From Aliiroseovarius sp. S1339 (lineage in GTDB: Bacteria > Pseudomonadota > Alphaproteobacteria > Rhodobacterales > Rhodobacteraceae): DNA of 64,000 nucleotides. The DNA lies in assembly GCF_023195695.1 (NCBI RefSeq), contig NZ_JALPQG010000009.1:1-64000 (forward strand), read 5' to 3'. The stretch's first letter is position 1, and every line of letters begins with the position of its first letter. The notes under the pieces were generated by a model, which had not been told where the DNA came from, did no database searches, and was given only the letters and a program-made list of their open reading frames with translations. The translations under genes and the position numbers were made by a program. Shown one piece after another: positions 1 through 10,042 of this stretch.

Positions 1-110
1 GGATTTGCGCGGTGCGCTTCCGGCGAATGATCCACACCGGGAATAGCAGCAATGGCAATCGGCATAGTTCGGACAACCGTCACAATGGGCTCAAACCAGA
101 CCTTGGGCCA
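1..110. other. Unassigned left edge
   Basis: No gene can be supported here. On the minus strand a frame stays open from about 119 to the window edge and contains a possible start (ATG at 65), so this could be the beginning of a leftward gene running out of the window. The stretch is too short to judge. Confidence 0.2.
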
Positions 111-137
111 AAGAAAAGCCCGCGCAATGGCGCGGGC
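111..137 (-). terminator. Rho-independent terminator of ppaC
   Basis: Perfect 8-bp GC stem (118-125 with 130-137) around the tetraloop AATG. Read leftward it is followed by TTTTCTTT. It lies 26 bases past the ppaC stop codon. Confidence 0.85.
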
Positions 138-163
138 CTTCGCTCTTTCGTTGTTGTCCCAGC

Positions 164-1084
164 CTACACAGCCAAATTCGGAATAATCTGCTTCTTCCGG
201 CTCATAATCCCCGGCAGGACAACCACGTCGCCTTCGACCTTCGCGCCGAAGCTCTTTTCAGCCACGGTTTTCACCACGTCGTTGGGGATCAGCAGGGTGG
301 CTTCCTCTTTCAGGATGTCCACGACGAACAGAAGCACCTGATCGACACCGTCCTCGGCGGCGACGGTTTTGAACGTTTCCATCAGGCTGGCTTTGCGGTC
401 CAGCGGGATTTCTGGCGCGGTCGTTTCCAGAACGCTCACACGGAACTTGGTGCCGTCGACCTCGTATTCTTTCGAATCCATGCGGATCAGCTCGGCGTCT
501 GAGAATTCGGACACGTCGGACTTGGCGGCGAACATCTCGGCGGCGTAGTCGGTGATGTTGATACCCAGATCATCCGCCAGAACCTTTACCACTTCGCGGT
601 CGCGGTCGGTGGTGGTGGGCGAGCGGAATTCCAACGTGTCCGACAGGATACATGTCAGCACGGTGCCTTTGACCCAGTCGGGCATCTTGGCTACGTCGTC
701 GCCCATCAAGTCATACATGATGGTCGCGGTGCAGGCTAAGGGGCGGATGGTGATGTCGATCGGGCCTTTGGTCTCAAGCCCGCCAACCAGTTTGTGGTGG
801 TCGATGATCGCCTGCACGTCGGCGCCGTTGATATTGGCGGGCAGCTCGGCGGGGTTGTTGGTGTCGACGATGACGCAGGGCTGGTCGTCTTCCACGTCCG
901 CAATGATGCGCGGCTTGGGCAGGTCCCAGCGCTTCAACAGCCATGCGGCTTCGGTGTTGGGTTCGCCCAGCAGAACGCTTTCGGCGTTGCCGCCTTTGAT
1001 CTCGTTCAGGTACCACGCCCAGATGATGGGCGATCCGGTCGAGTCGGTGTCAGGGGATTTGTGGCCGAAAACAAGGGTGGTCAT
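164..1084 (-). CDS. ppaC: Manganese-dependent inorganic pyrophosphatase (DHH family, class C PPase)
   Basis: A 306-residue cytoplasmic enzyme that hydrolyses pyrophosphate to two phosphates, pulling biosynthetic reactions forward. The class C signature is complete. GHKSPDTDS near the N-terminus gives metal ligands H8, D12 and D14. D74 lies in VIVDTNN, the DHH triad is at 95-97, D149 follows, and the substrate-binding SRKKQ motif is at 295-299. Length and two-domain layout (DHH then DHHA2) fit the family. The ATG at 1084 directly precedes the conserved first strand. It is a single gene with its own terminator. Class C enzymes are commoner in Firmicutes than in alphaproteobacteria but are known in some Rhodobacteraceae. 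Confidence 0.95.
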   Translation of the reverse strand: MTTLVFGHKSPDTDSTGSPIIWAWYLNEIKGGNAESVLLGEPNTEAAWLLKRWDLPKPRIIADVEDDQPCVIVDTNNPAELPANINGADVQAIIDHHKLVGGLETKGPIDITIRPLACTATIMYDLMGDDVAKMPDWVKGTVLTCILSDTLEFRSPTTTDRDREVVKVLADDLGINITDYAAEMFAAKSDVSEFSDAELIRMDSKEYEVDGTKFRVSVLETTAPEIPLDRKASLMETFKTVAAEDGVDQVLLFVVDILKEEATLLIPNDVVKTVAEKSFGAKVEGDVVVLPGIMSRKKQIIPNLAV

Positions 1085-1188
1085 TTTGGTTTATCCGTCT
1101 TTATGAGTCACTGAATTTTGCCCGCCTTATAGGGCGCGCGCCCCCATTTGTCACGCGCTGCGTCGCAGCATTTTTGCGGGCGCGGTGT

Positions 1189-1719
1189 TTATGTTCGGGT
1201 TAGTTCAAGCAAGGTGACGCCGCTTGCATAGGGTGTCACCGATTTGGTCAGCCACTTCGTCGTCATTGGGCCGTTTGCAAACAGTGCAATTCCCGCGCCC
1301 AGCGTGATCGGCGATTTTTTCAAAATAAGCCGGTCAATCAGGCCTTGTTGCACCAGCCAGCCTGCAAACTGCCCGCCGCCGCACAGATAAATGGGTTTAC
1401 CTCTCGCTGCGCGCAGGTTTTCCAGATGCGCTGGCCAGTCTGATCGCACCACCGAGACATCCGCACCGTCCGGCAGGTTGATACTGGTCGAGAAGATGTG
1501 GTGATCCATATGCGGATAGGCGCGCGCGCCGGGTTCAAGACCAAAGGCATATCCGAACTCATAGGTCTTTCGCCCCATGATCACGGTGCCATACCCGGCC
1601 AGCCGATCAAGATAGGGGGCAATGTGATCGCCCTCGTGCGGGAAGGCCGAGGCATCCCCACGCGGACCAGCAATAAATCCGTCAAGGCTGACGGCTACGT
1701 CATAGATGATTTCTCGCAA
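1189..1719 (-). CDS. Dihydrofolate-reductase-fold protein (RibD C-terminal family)
   Basis: 176 residues. The N-terminal YDVAVSLDGFIAG, central VIMGRKTYE and later YLCGGGQFAGWL mark the NADPH-binding dihydrofolate reductase / RibD C-terminal fold. This family includes YyaP-like proteins of unknown substrate; it is neither FolA nor a full RibD. The start is a TTG at 1719, because no ATG precedes the first strand and an AGGAT ribosome site lies six bases upstream. The gene is 104 bases upstream of ppaC on the same strand, with no sign of coupling. The reaction is unknown. Confidence 0.75.
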   Translation of the reverse strand: MREIIYDVAVSLDGFIAGPRGDASAFPHEGDHIAPYLDRLAGYGTVIMGRKTYEFGYAFGLEPGARAYPHMDHHIFSTSINLPDGADVSVVRSDWPAHLENLRAARGKPIYLCGGGQFAGWLVQQGLIDRLILKKSPITLGAGIALFANGPMTTKWLTKSVTPYASGVTLLELTRT

Positions 1720-1888
1720 GAGATATCCTGTAATGTGAAAGTAAACGAACCCCGGTTGGGATGTTTGAAGCAGATGGGCTTACTTGATCACTGTCAGGGC
1801 GCTCCTCATAAACAGGATCATTATAGCGGTGCGGGCGGTTTGCGTAAACAACTTGGACCCACCCCACCACTGACGTTAGAAAGGGCGC

Positions 1889-2542
1889 ATGTCGAAACCC
1901 GCTGAAACCGAGCTTTATGCCCCCGTGAAATCCTGGCTTGAAGGTTTGGGGTATGAGGTGAAAGCCGAAGTTGGCCCCGCTGATGTCGTGGCCCTGCGGG
2001 GTGACGATGCTCCGGTTATTGTCGAGCTGAAGGCGGGGTTTTCCCTGACACTGCTTCAACAAGCCGTCGCGCGGCAAGCTGTGACCGATATGGTCTATGT
2101 GGCCGTGCCGCGTTGGGTTGGCAAACCTGGCTGGCGCGCGTTCAAGGGCAATGTGGGCTTGTGTAAGCGGCTTGGGTTGGGGGTTTTGTCGGTGCGTCTG
2201 AAAGAGGGGCTGGTGCAGGTTCATGCCGATCCCGGCCCGTTCATGCCCCGAAAATCAAAGGTGAAATCTGCGCGGCTTATGTCTGAATTTGCCCGGCGTG
2301 ACGGCGACCCAAACACTGGCGGCACGAACGGCAAGATCGTGACCGCCTATCGGCAAGACGCCGAGAAGCTGGTGGCGTGTTTGGCGAAAGAGGGGCCGAT
2401 GAAGGGGGCTGCGCTGGCTAGTGCGACGGGCGTCAAAACCGCGACCCGGATGATGGCAATCAACCACTATGGTTGGTTTGAGCGGGTTGAGCGTGGCGTT
2501 TACGGCCTGACGGCGGACGGGCTTGCGGCGCTGGATAATTAA
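1889..2542 (+). CDS. DUF2161-type protein with PD-(D/E)XK-like nuclease core
   Basis: 217 residues. The N-terminal half carries a helix with E8, then PADVVALR with D32 and VIVELK with E46 and K48. This is the order and spacing of a PD-(D/E)XK nuclease core. The C-terminal 60 residues (ATGVKTATRMM, then GVYGLT at the end) look like a winged helix. It resembles the DUF2161 family often annotated in alphaproteobacteria as a putative phosphodiesterase; its substrate is unknown. ATG at 1889 follows GAAAGGG at good spacing. The 169-base gap before it is divergent from the reductase-fold gene and holds no clear regulatory motif. It ends 82 bases before the peroxidase gene, and an FNR box lies between them. 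Confidence 0.65.
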   Translation: MSKPAETELYAPVKSWLEGLGYEVKAEVGPADVVALRGDDAPVIVELKAGFSLTLLQQAVARQAVTDMVYVAVPRWVGKPGWRAFKGNVGLCKRLGLGVLSVRLKEGLVQVHADPGPFMPRKSKVKSARLMSEFARRDGDPNTGGTNGKIVTAYRQDAEKLVACLAKEGPMKGAALASATGVKTATRMMAINHYGWFERVERGVYGLTADGLAALDN

Positions 2543-2552
2543 TCCGACTTTT

Positions 2553-2566
2553 TTGATCAGGATCAA
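2553..2566 (+). promoter_or_regulatory. FNR/FnrL box upstream of the peroxidase gene
   Basis: TTGAT-CAGG-ATCAA, a perfect match to the FNR consensus TTGAT-N4-ATCAA. It is centred 65 bases before the ATG of the dihaem peroxidase gene, and the fnrL gene is 7.5 kb downstream. The position predicts oxygen-responsive control. Confidence 0.85.
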
Positions 2567-2624
2567 TTTGTTTTCGCGCAAATCTTTGTTAAGTGCTGCT
2601 GGTCACCACTAGGAGCCTGATCTC

Positions 2625-3749
2625 ATGCGCTTATTTCTAACCTCGGCTTTGATGATCGGGCTGGCGACGCCCGTTTCCGCTTTTGACAGTCTGGAGGAGC
2701 TGGGCGAGGCGCTGTTTTTCGATGTGAACCTGTCCAAGAACCGCACGCAATCCTGTGCGACCTGTCACGACCCGGAAAACGGCTTTGTTGACCCGCGCGA
2801 AACGGATGTGGGCCGCGCCGTGTCGTTGGGCGATGATGGCGAAAGCCTGGGCGATCGCACCGCGCCCACAGCAACCTATGCGAAGTTCACGCCGGACTTT
2901 GAACAAATGGACAAACGCGCTTGGCGCGGCGGCATGTTTTGGGACGGGCGCGCGGCTGGTTTGGCCGGGCAGGCGGGCGGGCCACCGCTGAACCCCATTG
3001 AAATGGGGATGCCGGATGAGGCTTCGGTCGTCGCTCGACTGGCCGAAGACCCGGATTATGTGGCTGCGTTCAAGGCGCTGTTTGGCGATGCGGTTTGGGA
3101 CAACGATGAAGCGGCCTATGACGCCATGACCCAAGCCATCGCCGCGTTTGAAAGCACCGATCTGTTTTCTCCTTTCGACAGTAAATACGACCGGTTTCTG
3201 CGCGGCGAGGTTGAGCTGTCGGATGACGAAGAGCTGGGCCGAGTGCTGTTCTTTTCAGAACAGTTCACCAATTGTAACCTGTGCCACCAAGTGCGCGTCT
3301 CTCCGATCGCTCAGGACGAGACGTTCACAAATTATGAATACCACAACATCGGCGTGCCGGTGAACGGGGCCGTGCGGGCCGCGAACGGTGTTGAAGGCCC
3401 TGATCTTGGGCTGTTGGCAAACCCTGATGTCGACAGCGCTGATGCGGGCGGGCGGTACAAAGTGCCGACCTTGCGCAATGTCGCCGTGACTGGGCCGTAT
3501 ATGCATAACGGGGTGTTTGAAGATCTGCGAACTGTCATGTTGTTTTACAATAAATACAACACGCTGGACAAAGCCCGCCAGATCAACCCGGAAACAGACA
3601 AGCCATGGGCCATGCCCGAAATTCCACAGAACCTGGCTGTGACCGAGCTGACCCATGGGCCGGCATTGGACGATAAGCGCATCGACGCGCTGGTGGCTTT
3701 CATGAAGACGCTGACCGACGCGCGATACGAACATCTGTTAGAGGAATAG
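2625..3749 (+). CDS. Dihaem cytochrome c peroxidase / MauG-family protein
   Basis: 374 residues with a Sec signal peptide ending near VSAF (about residue 20), so the protein is periplasmic. Two haem c motifs are visible: CATCH (C44, C47, H48) and CNLCH (C217, C220, H221), the arrangement of bacterial dihaem peroxidases and MauG relatives. It probably reduces H2O2 with electrons from a c-type cytochrome; a MauG-like role in protein cofactor maturation cannot be excluded. No methylamine dehydrogenase genes are nearby, which favours the peroxidase role. The FNR box upstream predicts induction when oxygen falls. ATG 2625 follows AGGAGCC. Confidence 0.88.
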   Translation: MRLFLTSALMIGLATPVSAFDSLEELGEALFFDVNLSKNRTQSCATCHDPENGFVDPRETDVGRAVSLGDDGESLGDRTAPTATYAKFTPDFEQMDKRAWRGGMFWDGRAAGLAGQAGGPPLNPIEMGMPDEASVVARLAEDPDYVAAFKALFGDAVWDNDEAAYDAMTQAIAAFESTDLFSPFDSKYDRFLRGEVELSDDEELGRVLFFSEQFTNCNLCHQVRVSPIAQDETFTNYEYHNIGVPVNGAVRAANGVEGPDLGLLANPDVDSADAGGRYKVPTLRNVAVTGPYMHNGVFEDLRTVMLFYNKYNTLDKARQINPETDKPWAMPEIPQNLAVTELTHGPALDDKRIDALVAFMKTLTDARYEHLLEE

Positions 3750-3825
3750 GCCGCCACACAGGTTGCCCAACGCAGATCGGATGCCGTGGCTTCGCGGTGG
3801 TGCGGCAAAATTCTTGACCGATTGC

Positions 3826-3854
3826 TTGACACCCCTCAAATGACGCCCTAACTC
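3826..3854 (+). promoter_or_regulatory. Probable groESL promoter
   Basis: TTGACA at 3826-3831, a 17-base spacer and TAACTC at 3849-3854. The -10 element is a weak match. The placement immediately before the CIRCE operator supports it, so that HrcA would block the start region. A heat-shock sigma factor promoter at the same place is also possible. Confidence 0.5.
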
Positions 3855-3861
3855 TTCGCCG

Positions 3862-3888
3862 TTAGCACTCGCGCCCGGTGAGTGCTAA
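3862..3888 (+). promoter_or_regulatory. CIRCE operator (HrcA site)
   Basis: TTAGCACTC, nine bases, GAGTGCTAA: an exact match to the CIRCE inverted repeat. It sits 33 bases before the groES ATG, so HrcA repression of groESL is expected. hrcA itself is not in the window. Confidence 0.97.
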
Positions 3889-3921
3889 GAGAAGTGAAAC
3901 TGAGCTTAGGGAGTCTCAGAA

Positions 3922-4209
3922 ATGGCATTTACACCACTGCATGACCGCGTGTTGGTCCGCCGCGTTGAAAGCGACGAAAAAACAGCAGGCGGCCTGATCA
4001 TTCCGGAAAGCGCGAAAGAAAAACCGGCCGAAGGTCTGGTTGTTTCTGTCGGCGCTGGCGCCAAGGATGACGACGGCGATCGCATCGCAATGGACGTCAA
4101 AGAGGGCGACAAAATCCTTTTCGGCAAATGGTCCGGCACCGAAGTCACCATCGACGGTGAAGAGCTGCTGATCATGAAAGAATCCGACATCATGGGCATC
4201 ATTGCCTGA
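3922..4209 (+). CDS. groES: Co-chaperonin GroES
   Basis: 95 residues, the standard length of the 10-kDa co-chaperonin that caps the GroEL ring. [14 protein letters not shown] at the N-terminus, the mobile loop around [11 protein letters not shown] that docks on GroEL, and the C-terminal [13 protein letters not shown] are all typical. ATG 3922 follows a GGGAG ribosome site. groEL follows after 40 bases in the same operon, under the CIRCE operator. Confidence 0.99.
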   Translation: MAFTPLHDRVLVRRVESDEKTAGGLIIPESAKEKPAEGLVVSVGAGAKDDDGDRIAMDVKEGDKILFGKWSGTEVTIDGEELLIMKESDIMGIIA

Positions 4210-4249
4210 TCGTCTGACCCGATTACACGTATTTCCAGGAGTAAGCTAA

Positions 4250-5893
<1,644 letters not shown>

Positions 5894-5917
5894 ATCGAAT
5901 TCCCTAAGGAATTCGAT
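5894..5917 (+). other. Perfect hairpin right after groEL stop
   Basis: Ten-base perfect stem ATCGAATTCC / GGAATTCGAT around CTAA, starting directly after the stop codon. There is no T tract, so it is more likely a 3'-end stabiliser or processing hairpin than a terminator. Confidence 0.6.
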
Positions 5918-5974
5918 TGCGACAGGCGATTGGCCGCAAGGCCAGTCTGCCGACAGCTACGTAAGAAACTCTAA

Positions 5975-6003
5975 AAAAGGGCGCTCATTCGGGCGCCCTT
6001 TTG
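5975..6003 (+). terminator. Rho-independent terminator of groESL
   Basis: GGGCGC (5979-5984) pairs with GCGCCC (5993-5998). The stem is flanked by an A run before and TTTTG after, giving a typical A/T-extended stem. Confidence 0.85.
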
Positions 6004-6096
6004 ATTTGTGGTGGAAATTGCGCAAATGCCCCTTACAAATTTGTGAAGCACTCTTTATGTTAATGGGCATAACATCATCAATTGGCGGGGGCAGCC

Positions 6097-7233
6097 ATGT
6101 TTCGATCCTTAATTCTTCTTTTCGTGACCCTTCTGGCGGTGCCTGCTACCGCGCAAGAGGTCTATCGTTTCGGCAACGACGCTTATATGGCCGGCGACAA
6201 TGTCACCTTGTCCGGCGATGCTGTGGATGACGTATTTATCATTGGCAACACGGTTGTGATTTCCGCGCCCGTCGAAGGCAGCGCCCATGCGGGTGGCCGG
6301 TCGGTGTCGATTTCTGTCCCTGTGGGTCAAAACCTTTACGCAGCCGGTATGAATGTGAACGTTGCAGGCAGCGTCGGCGGTGATGCGCAATTGGCCGGTG
6401 ATACGGTGCTGATCGGTAATGCGGTGGGGGGCGACCTTCGGGTCGCGGCCCAACGGGTCGAAATCAACGGCCCGGTCGGTGACAGCGCGCTGGTGGCTGC
6501 CGGGAACATCATGCTGACTGATGTCATCGCGGGTGACGCCAGCTTTGCGGTTGATGATATCAGCTTTGGCGACAACGCCCGTATCGAGGGCAAGCTGTTC
6601 CTTTATGCCGACGATCCCGACGCGATTGCCATTCCTGCATACGTCATCCCGGCAGAACGCATCGAACGTCACAGCGCGGATGAATTCGACGCCAATGCCG
6701 ACCCGGATGGGGGTGCGACACTTGACCGGTCAAGCTACGGTTGGGGCGCGTGGCTGGGGGACAAGATCACCTCGATCCTTATTCTGACGGCTTTGGCGTC
6801 CTTGATCGCAGCGGTTTCGCCCGCCTTCTTGTTGGCGTTGCGCCTGCGCACCTTGGAAACCCCGGTGCGCGCGTTGTGGATGGGTTTTTTGACCATCTCG
6901 GCCCTTGCGGGATCATTGTTCCTGTTCGCACTGACCGGTTTCGGTATTCTGCTGATCCCTGCGTCTATCGTGCTGGCTGTGCTACTGGGCATCGCGGGCT
7001 ATGTGATTGGCACCTATCTCCTTGGGGTCGGCGTGTTGAGCGCGGTCAACCGTCCGTTGCCGGAAACACTGACAGAGCGCGCGATTGCCGCATTTGTTGG
7101 CGCGGTGGCAATCACGGTGCTGGCGATGATCCCGTTCATTGGATGGTTCGCAACGCTGGCTATTGCGGTCACCGGGGCAGGAGCCCTGATCATTCGTTGG
7201 TTCGCGCCGGGGTTTTATACCGAAGTGCGCTAA
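6097..7233 (+). CDS. Exported beta-helix (bactofilin-like) protein with C-terminal membrane segments
   Basis: 378 residues from the ATG at 6097, chosen over an in-frame TTG at 6082 because the GGGGG ribosome site lies between them. A signal peptide (to about residue 20, PATAQ) is followed by roughly 160 residues of short hydrophobic/Gly repeats such as VNVAGSVGGDAQLAGDTVLIG. This spacing is that of a right-handed beta-solenoid like the polymer-forming (bactofilin) fold. After an Asp-rich linker come about four membrane helices (from residue 225 to the end). It probably sits in the inner membrane with the solenoid on the periplasmic side. The function is unknown. Single gene with its own terminator. 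Confidence 0.65.
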   Translation: MFRSLILLFVTLLAVPATAQEVYRFGNDAYMAGDNVTLSGDAVDDVFIIGNTVVISAPVEGSAHAGGRSVSISVPVGQNLYAAGMNVNVAGSVGGDAQLAGDTVLIGNAVGGDLRVAAQRVEINGPVGDSALVAAGNIMLTDVIAGDASFAVDDISFGDNARIEGKLFLYADDPDAIAIPAYVIPAERIERHSADEFDANADPDGGATLDRSSYGWGAWLGDKITSILILTALASLIAAVSPAFLLALRLRTLETPVRALWMGFLTISALAGSLFLFALTGFGILLIPASIVLAVLLGIAGYVIGTYLLGVGVLSAVNRPLPETLTERAIAAFVGAVAITVLAMIPFIGWFATLAIAVTGAGALIIRWFAPGFYTEVR

Positions 7234-7254
7234 GCCCGCTTACAGAAACAGATG

Positions 7255-7286
7255 ACGCCCCCAGCACCTTGTGCGGGGGCGTTTTT
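7255..7286 (+). terminator. Terminator after the beta-helix gene
   Basis: ACGCCCCC (7255-7262) pairs with GGGGGCGT (7275-7282). An inner GCAC/GTGC stem and a following run of five T complete it. It ends at the stop of the convergent Nudix gene. Confidence 0.85.
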
Positions 7287-7747
7287 CATCTGACGATGGT
7301 TTCCAACGCATCGTAGGACGGCGCGGTGTGCACTTCGCCCCAAGCAAGTTCGGGCAGCGAAAGTGGGCGGAAATGCAGCGTTGAGATCTGGTCTTCCGCG
7401 ACCCACCGCCGGTCTGTCACAATCGACTCAGAATCTTGCCAGGCTGGGTCAAGCTGCCCGGCGTCCAACTTGCAGCGAAAGATGACCTCGACCTGATGAA
7501 AGCCTGTGGCCGGGTCGTAAAATTCGTTCACCAACGCAGGGGTGCTGACCGAGACGGTCAGGCCGCATTCTTCATACACTTCGCGGATCAGGTTGTCGGG
7601 CAGGCTCGCGCCCGGCTCGACCCCGCCACCGGGGAGGCACAGAAGATCCGAGATACCGCCGCCATAGGCGTTGACCATCAGCAGACGATTTTCCTGCAAG
7701 ATCAGACCACGCACAGCAAGTCGGGGTGTATTGAACGACATCGACAT
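7286..7747 (-). CDS. Nudix hydrolase
   Basis: 153 residues from ATG 7747 (ATG 7741 is equally possible; an upstream TTG at 7768 is less likely). The Nudix box reads [20 protein letters not shown] followed by ECGL. It keeps the REVYEE metal-binding core that hydrolyses nucleoside diphosphates linked to another group. The usual Glu after the second Gly cluster is Ala here. The beginning ([17 protein letters not shown]) is the normal first strand. The substrate cannot be told. It is divergent from the lipase-like gene (78 bases between starts) and convergent with the beta-helix gene. Confidence 0.85.
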   Translation of the reverse strand: MSMSFNTPRLAVRGLILQENRLLMVNAYGGGISDLLCLPGGGVEPGASLPDNLIREVYEECGLTVSVSTPALVNEFYDPATGFHQVEVIFRCKLDAGQLDPAWQDSESIVTDRRWVAEDQISTLHFRPLSLPELAWGEVHTAPSYDALETIVR

Positions 7748-7825
7748 GCGCCAAGAGTTGCTGATCAACAGCCCTGTGACAAGGCGCCTCTCGAAACCCG
7801 GGTCCGGGATGCGTATTTATCGGGT

Positions 7826-8596
7826 ATGTTACGAATGTTGACCCTGTCCTTAGGCTTTATCGCCGCCCTGTCCGCGCCCGCGCGGGCTGAATGCGTTGTG
7901 ATGCTGCACGGGCTGGCACGATCGCCGTCGTCCCTGTGGGTAATGGAGGAGAGTCTGCGCGTCGCTGGCTATGACGTGGTGAACTTAGGTTATCCGTCGA
8001 CCAAGGCGAAGATCGGTATGTTGGTTGAAGCTGCCATCCCACCTGCGCTTGCGGCCTGTGGTGATCAAAAGGTGCATTTTGTGACCCATTCGATGGGGGG
8101 CATACTTGTGCGCGTTTGGCTTCAGGACCACCGACCCGCTGATATGGGCCGCGTCGTCATGCTGGCACCACCGAACCAAGGCTCGCAATTGGTCGATGCG
8201 TTCGGTGATCTGGAACCGTTCGAATGGTTGCACGGCCCGGCCGGGTTGCAACTGGGCACGGACGAAGATTCGGTCCCCAATCGCACGGACCATGCTGCGT
8301 TTGAACTTGGCGTGATTGCTGGCAACCGGTCGCTGAACCCGATTTACTCGGCTGTGATAGAAGGGGAGGATGACGGCAAAGTATCCGTGGACAACACAAG
8401 GATTGACGGGATGAACGATCATATCGTTCTGCCGGTCACGCATACCTTTATGATGGTGAACCCGCTGGTGATCGCGCAGGTCACGGAATTCTTGCAAACC
8501 GGTAAGTTTGATCACGAAATGACCTTGGCGCAGGTGCTGGATGATATTGCCACCGAAGCGGGCTATCGCAACCGCACGCTGCGCAAAGATCGTTAG
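7826..8596 (+). CDS. Secreted alpha/beta-hydrolase, lipase/esterase-like
   Basis: 256 residues from ATG 7826 (ATG 7835 also possible). A signal peptide ends near APARA (residue 21). The oxyanion region [11 protein letters not shown], nucleophile elbow THSMGG with S89, and late [14 protein letters not shown] with the probable catalytic His give a complete hydrolase triad of the lipase / PGAP1-like type. It probably cleaves esters in the periplasm; the substrate is unknown. It is convergent with hemN, 12 bases apart. A weak hairpin (8600-8605 with 8614-8619, no T tract) spans the junction. Confidence 0.8.
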   Translation: MLRMLTLSLGFIAALSAPARAECVVMLHGLARSPSSLWVMEESLRVAGYDVVNLGYPSTKAKIGMLVEAAIPPALAACGDQKVHFVTHSMGGILVRVWLQDHRPADMGRVVMLAPPNQGSQLVDAFGDLEPFEWLHGPAGLQLGTDEDSVPNRTDHAAFELGVIAGNRSLNPIYSAVIEGEDDGKVSVDNTRIDGMNDHIVLPVTHTFMMVNPLVIAQVTEFLQTGKFDHEMTLAQVLDDIATEAGYRNRTLRKDR

Positions 8597-8608
8597 CGCA
8601 GGCGGGAG

Positions 8609-9964
8609 TTAAACCGCCTGGCTGTGTCCGCTTTCATTCATTTCATAATTATCGAAATGGCGCGCGATCATCCGCGCCACAGGCCGCGCCTCGGCGCGGA
8701 TGGATAGAACCGTTCCGGTCAGGTCCGTCGTGCCGGGCATGACCTGTTCCAAGCCGTCGACCATGGACAGGAAGCTTTCAACCGGACGCGACAGTTCATC
8801 AGCCAGCTTGGCAAAATCCACGCGGAAATAGCACAGAAGCTCTTCGATCACGCGGCCTCGCGCAATATCATCTTCGGTGAACACGTGCCCTTTGGCGCCG
8901 GCCAGTCGACCGTCCCGCACCGCTGCTTGGTATTTCGACGTGGCCGGTTCGTTTTGCGCATAGCCTTGCGGATAACGCGCGATCGAGCTTGCGCCGACGC
9001 CGATCATAACCTTCGATACGTCCTCGGTATAGCCTTGGAAATTCCGTTTCATCGTGCCGGCCTTGTGGGCCTTTGCCAGACCGTCAGAGGGCAGGGCGAA
9101 GTGGTCGATACCAATCTCGTCATATCCTGCCGCAAGGAACAGGTCGCGGGCAGTGTAATAAAGCTCGAGCCTTTCTTCCGCCGATGGCAACGCCTCGGTC
9201 GGGATCAGCGTTTGACGACGCGCGACCCATGGCACATGGGCATAGCCGAACAGTGCCACCCGGTCCGGGCCAAGGCTGATCAGTTTTTCAACCGAATCGG
9301 CAATCCGCGCGGTGTTTTGATGCGGCAGGCCGTAAAGGATATCCATGTTCAGGCTGTCGATCCCACGCGTGCGCAGGCCATCCACCGCCTGTTTGGTAAT
9401 CTCGTAACTTTGCGGGCGGCCAATGACTTCTTGAATCATCGGGTCGAAGTCCTGAACCCCGATCGAGGCGCGGTTCATTCCCGCATCCGCCAACGCGTCA
9501 AGGCGGGCGTCGTCGATTTCTGACGGGTCAATCTCGACCGAGAACTGAGCATCTTGTGCAAGCGGGATTGTGTCCAGAATGCTGCTGGTCAGATCCGCGA
9601 TCATTTCGGGTTGCAGCAGTGTGGGCGTGCCGCCACCCCAGTGCAAATGTTCGATCTTCACGCCTCGGGCAAGCAGGCCTTTGATCGTTGCCAGTTCTTG
9701 CTTGAGGCTCTCCACATAGGCCGCGACAGGCTCGGCGGTCGACGTGCCTTGTGTGCGACAGGCACAGAACCAGCACAGTCGACGGCAAAACGGAATATGC
9801 ACGTATAGCGATACTGCCTCGTTTTCAGGAATGGCTTTGATCCAGTCGGACAGGACTTCAGCACCGACACCCGGCTTAAAATGCGGGGCAGTCGGGTAGC
9901 TGGTATAGCGGGGCACGCGCGCGTCAAAAAGACCAAGGCGTTTGAGTTGCGAAGAGGTCTGCAT
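8609..9964 (-). CDS. hemN: Oxygen-independent coproporphyrinogen III dehydrogenase
   Basis: 451 residues from ATG 9964. A TTG at 9997 is rejected because it would place the translation start three bases from the FNR box. The radical-SAM signature is C60-x3-C64-x2-C67 in HIPFCRRLCWFCAC, with HWGGGTPTLL (SAM-binding Gly motif) downstream. The N-terminal RVPRYTSYPTAPHF is the HemN hallmark that distinguishes it from HemW. It converts coproporphyrinogen III to protoporphyrinogen IX without oxygen, supplying haem for the cbb3 oxidase when oxygen is scarce. It is divergent from fnrL with a single shared FNR box. Confidence 0.96.
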   Translation of the reverse strand: MQTSSQLKRLGLFDARVPRYTSYPTAPHFKPGVGAEVLSDWIKAIPENEAVSLYVHIPFCRRLCWFCACRTQGTSTAEPVAAYVESLKQELATIKGLLARGVKIEHLHWGGGTPTLLQPEMIADLTSSILDTIPLAQDAQFSVEIDPSEIDDARLDALADAGMNRASIGVQDFDPMIQEVIGRPQSYEITKQAVDGLRTRGIDSLNMDILYGLPHQNTARIADSVEKLISLGPDRVALFGYAHVPWVARRQTLIPTEALPSAEERLELYYTARDLFLAAGYDEIGIDHFALPSDGLAKAHKAGTMKRNFQGYTEDVSKVMIGVGASSIARYPQGYAQNEPATSKYQAAVRDGRLAGAKGHVFTEDDIARGRVIEELLCYFRVDFAKLADELSRPVESFLSMVDGLEQVMPGTTDLTGTVLSIRAEARPVARMIARHFDNYEMNESGHSQAV

Positions 9965-9999
9965 TCGAATAGGGTTTAACCAGAAACTCGCGCGCAACT

Positions 10000-10013
10000 T
10001 TGATCAGGATCAA
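10000..10013. promoter_or_regulatory. FNR box shared by hemN and fnrL
   Basis: TTGAT-CAGG-ATCAA, a perfect palindromic FNR consensus. It lies 36 bases before the hemN ATG and 30 bases before the fnrL ATG, so it may serve hemN activation and fnrL autoregulation together. Confidence 0.9.
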
Positions 10014-10042
10014 GACAAGATACATCTCTTGTCGAAAAACAC

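Noticed and set aside
7436-7825. Long N-terminal extension of the lipase-like gene
   Set aside because: It overlaps the Nudix gene in antisense; a proper signal peptide begins at 7826.
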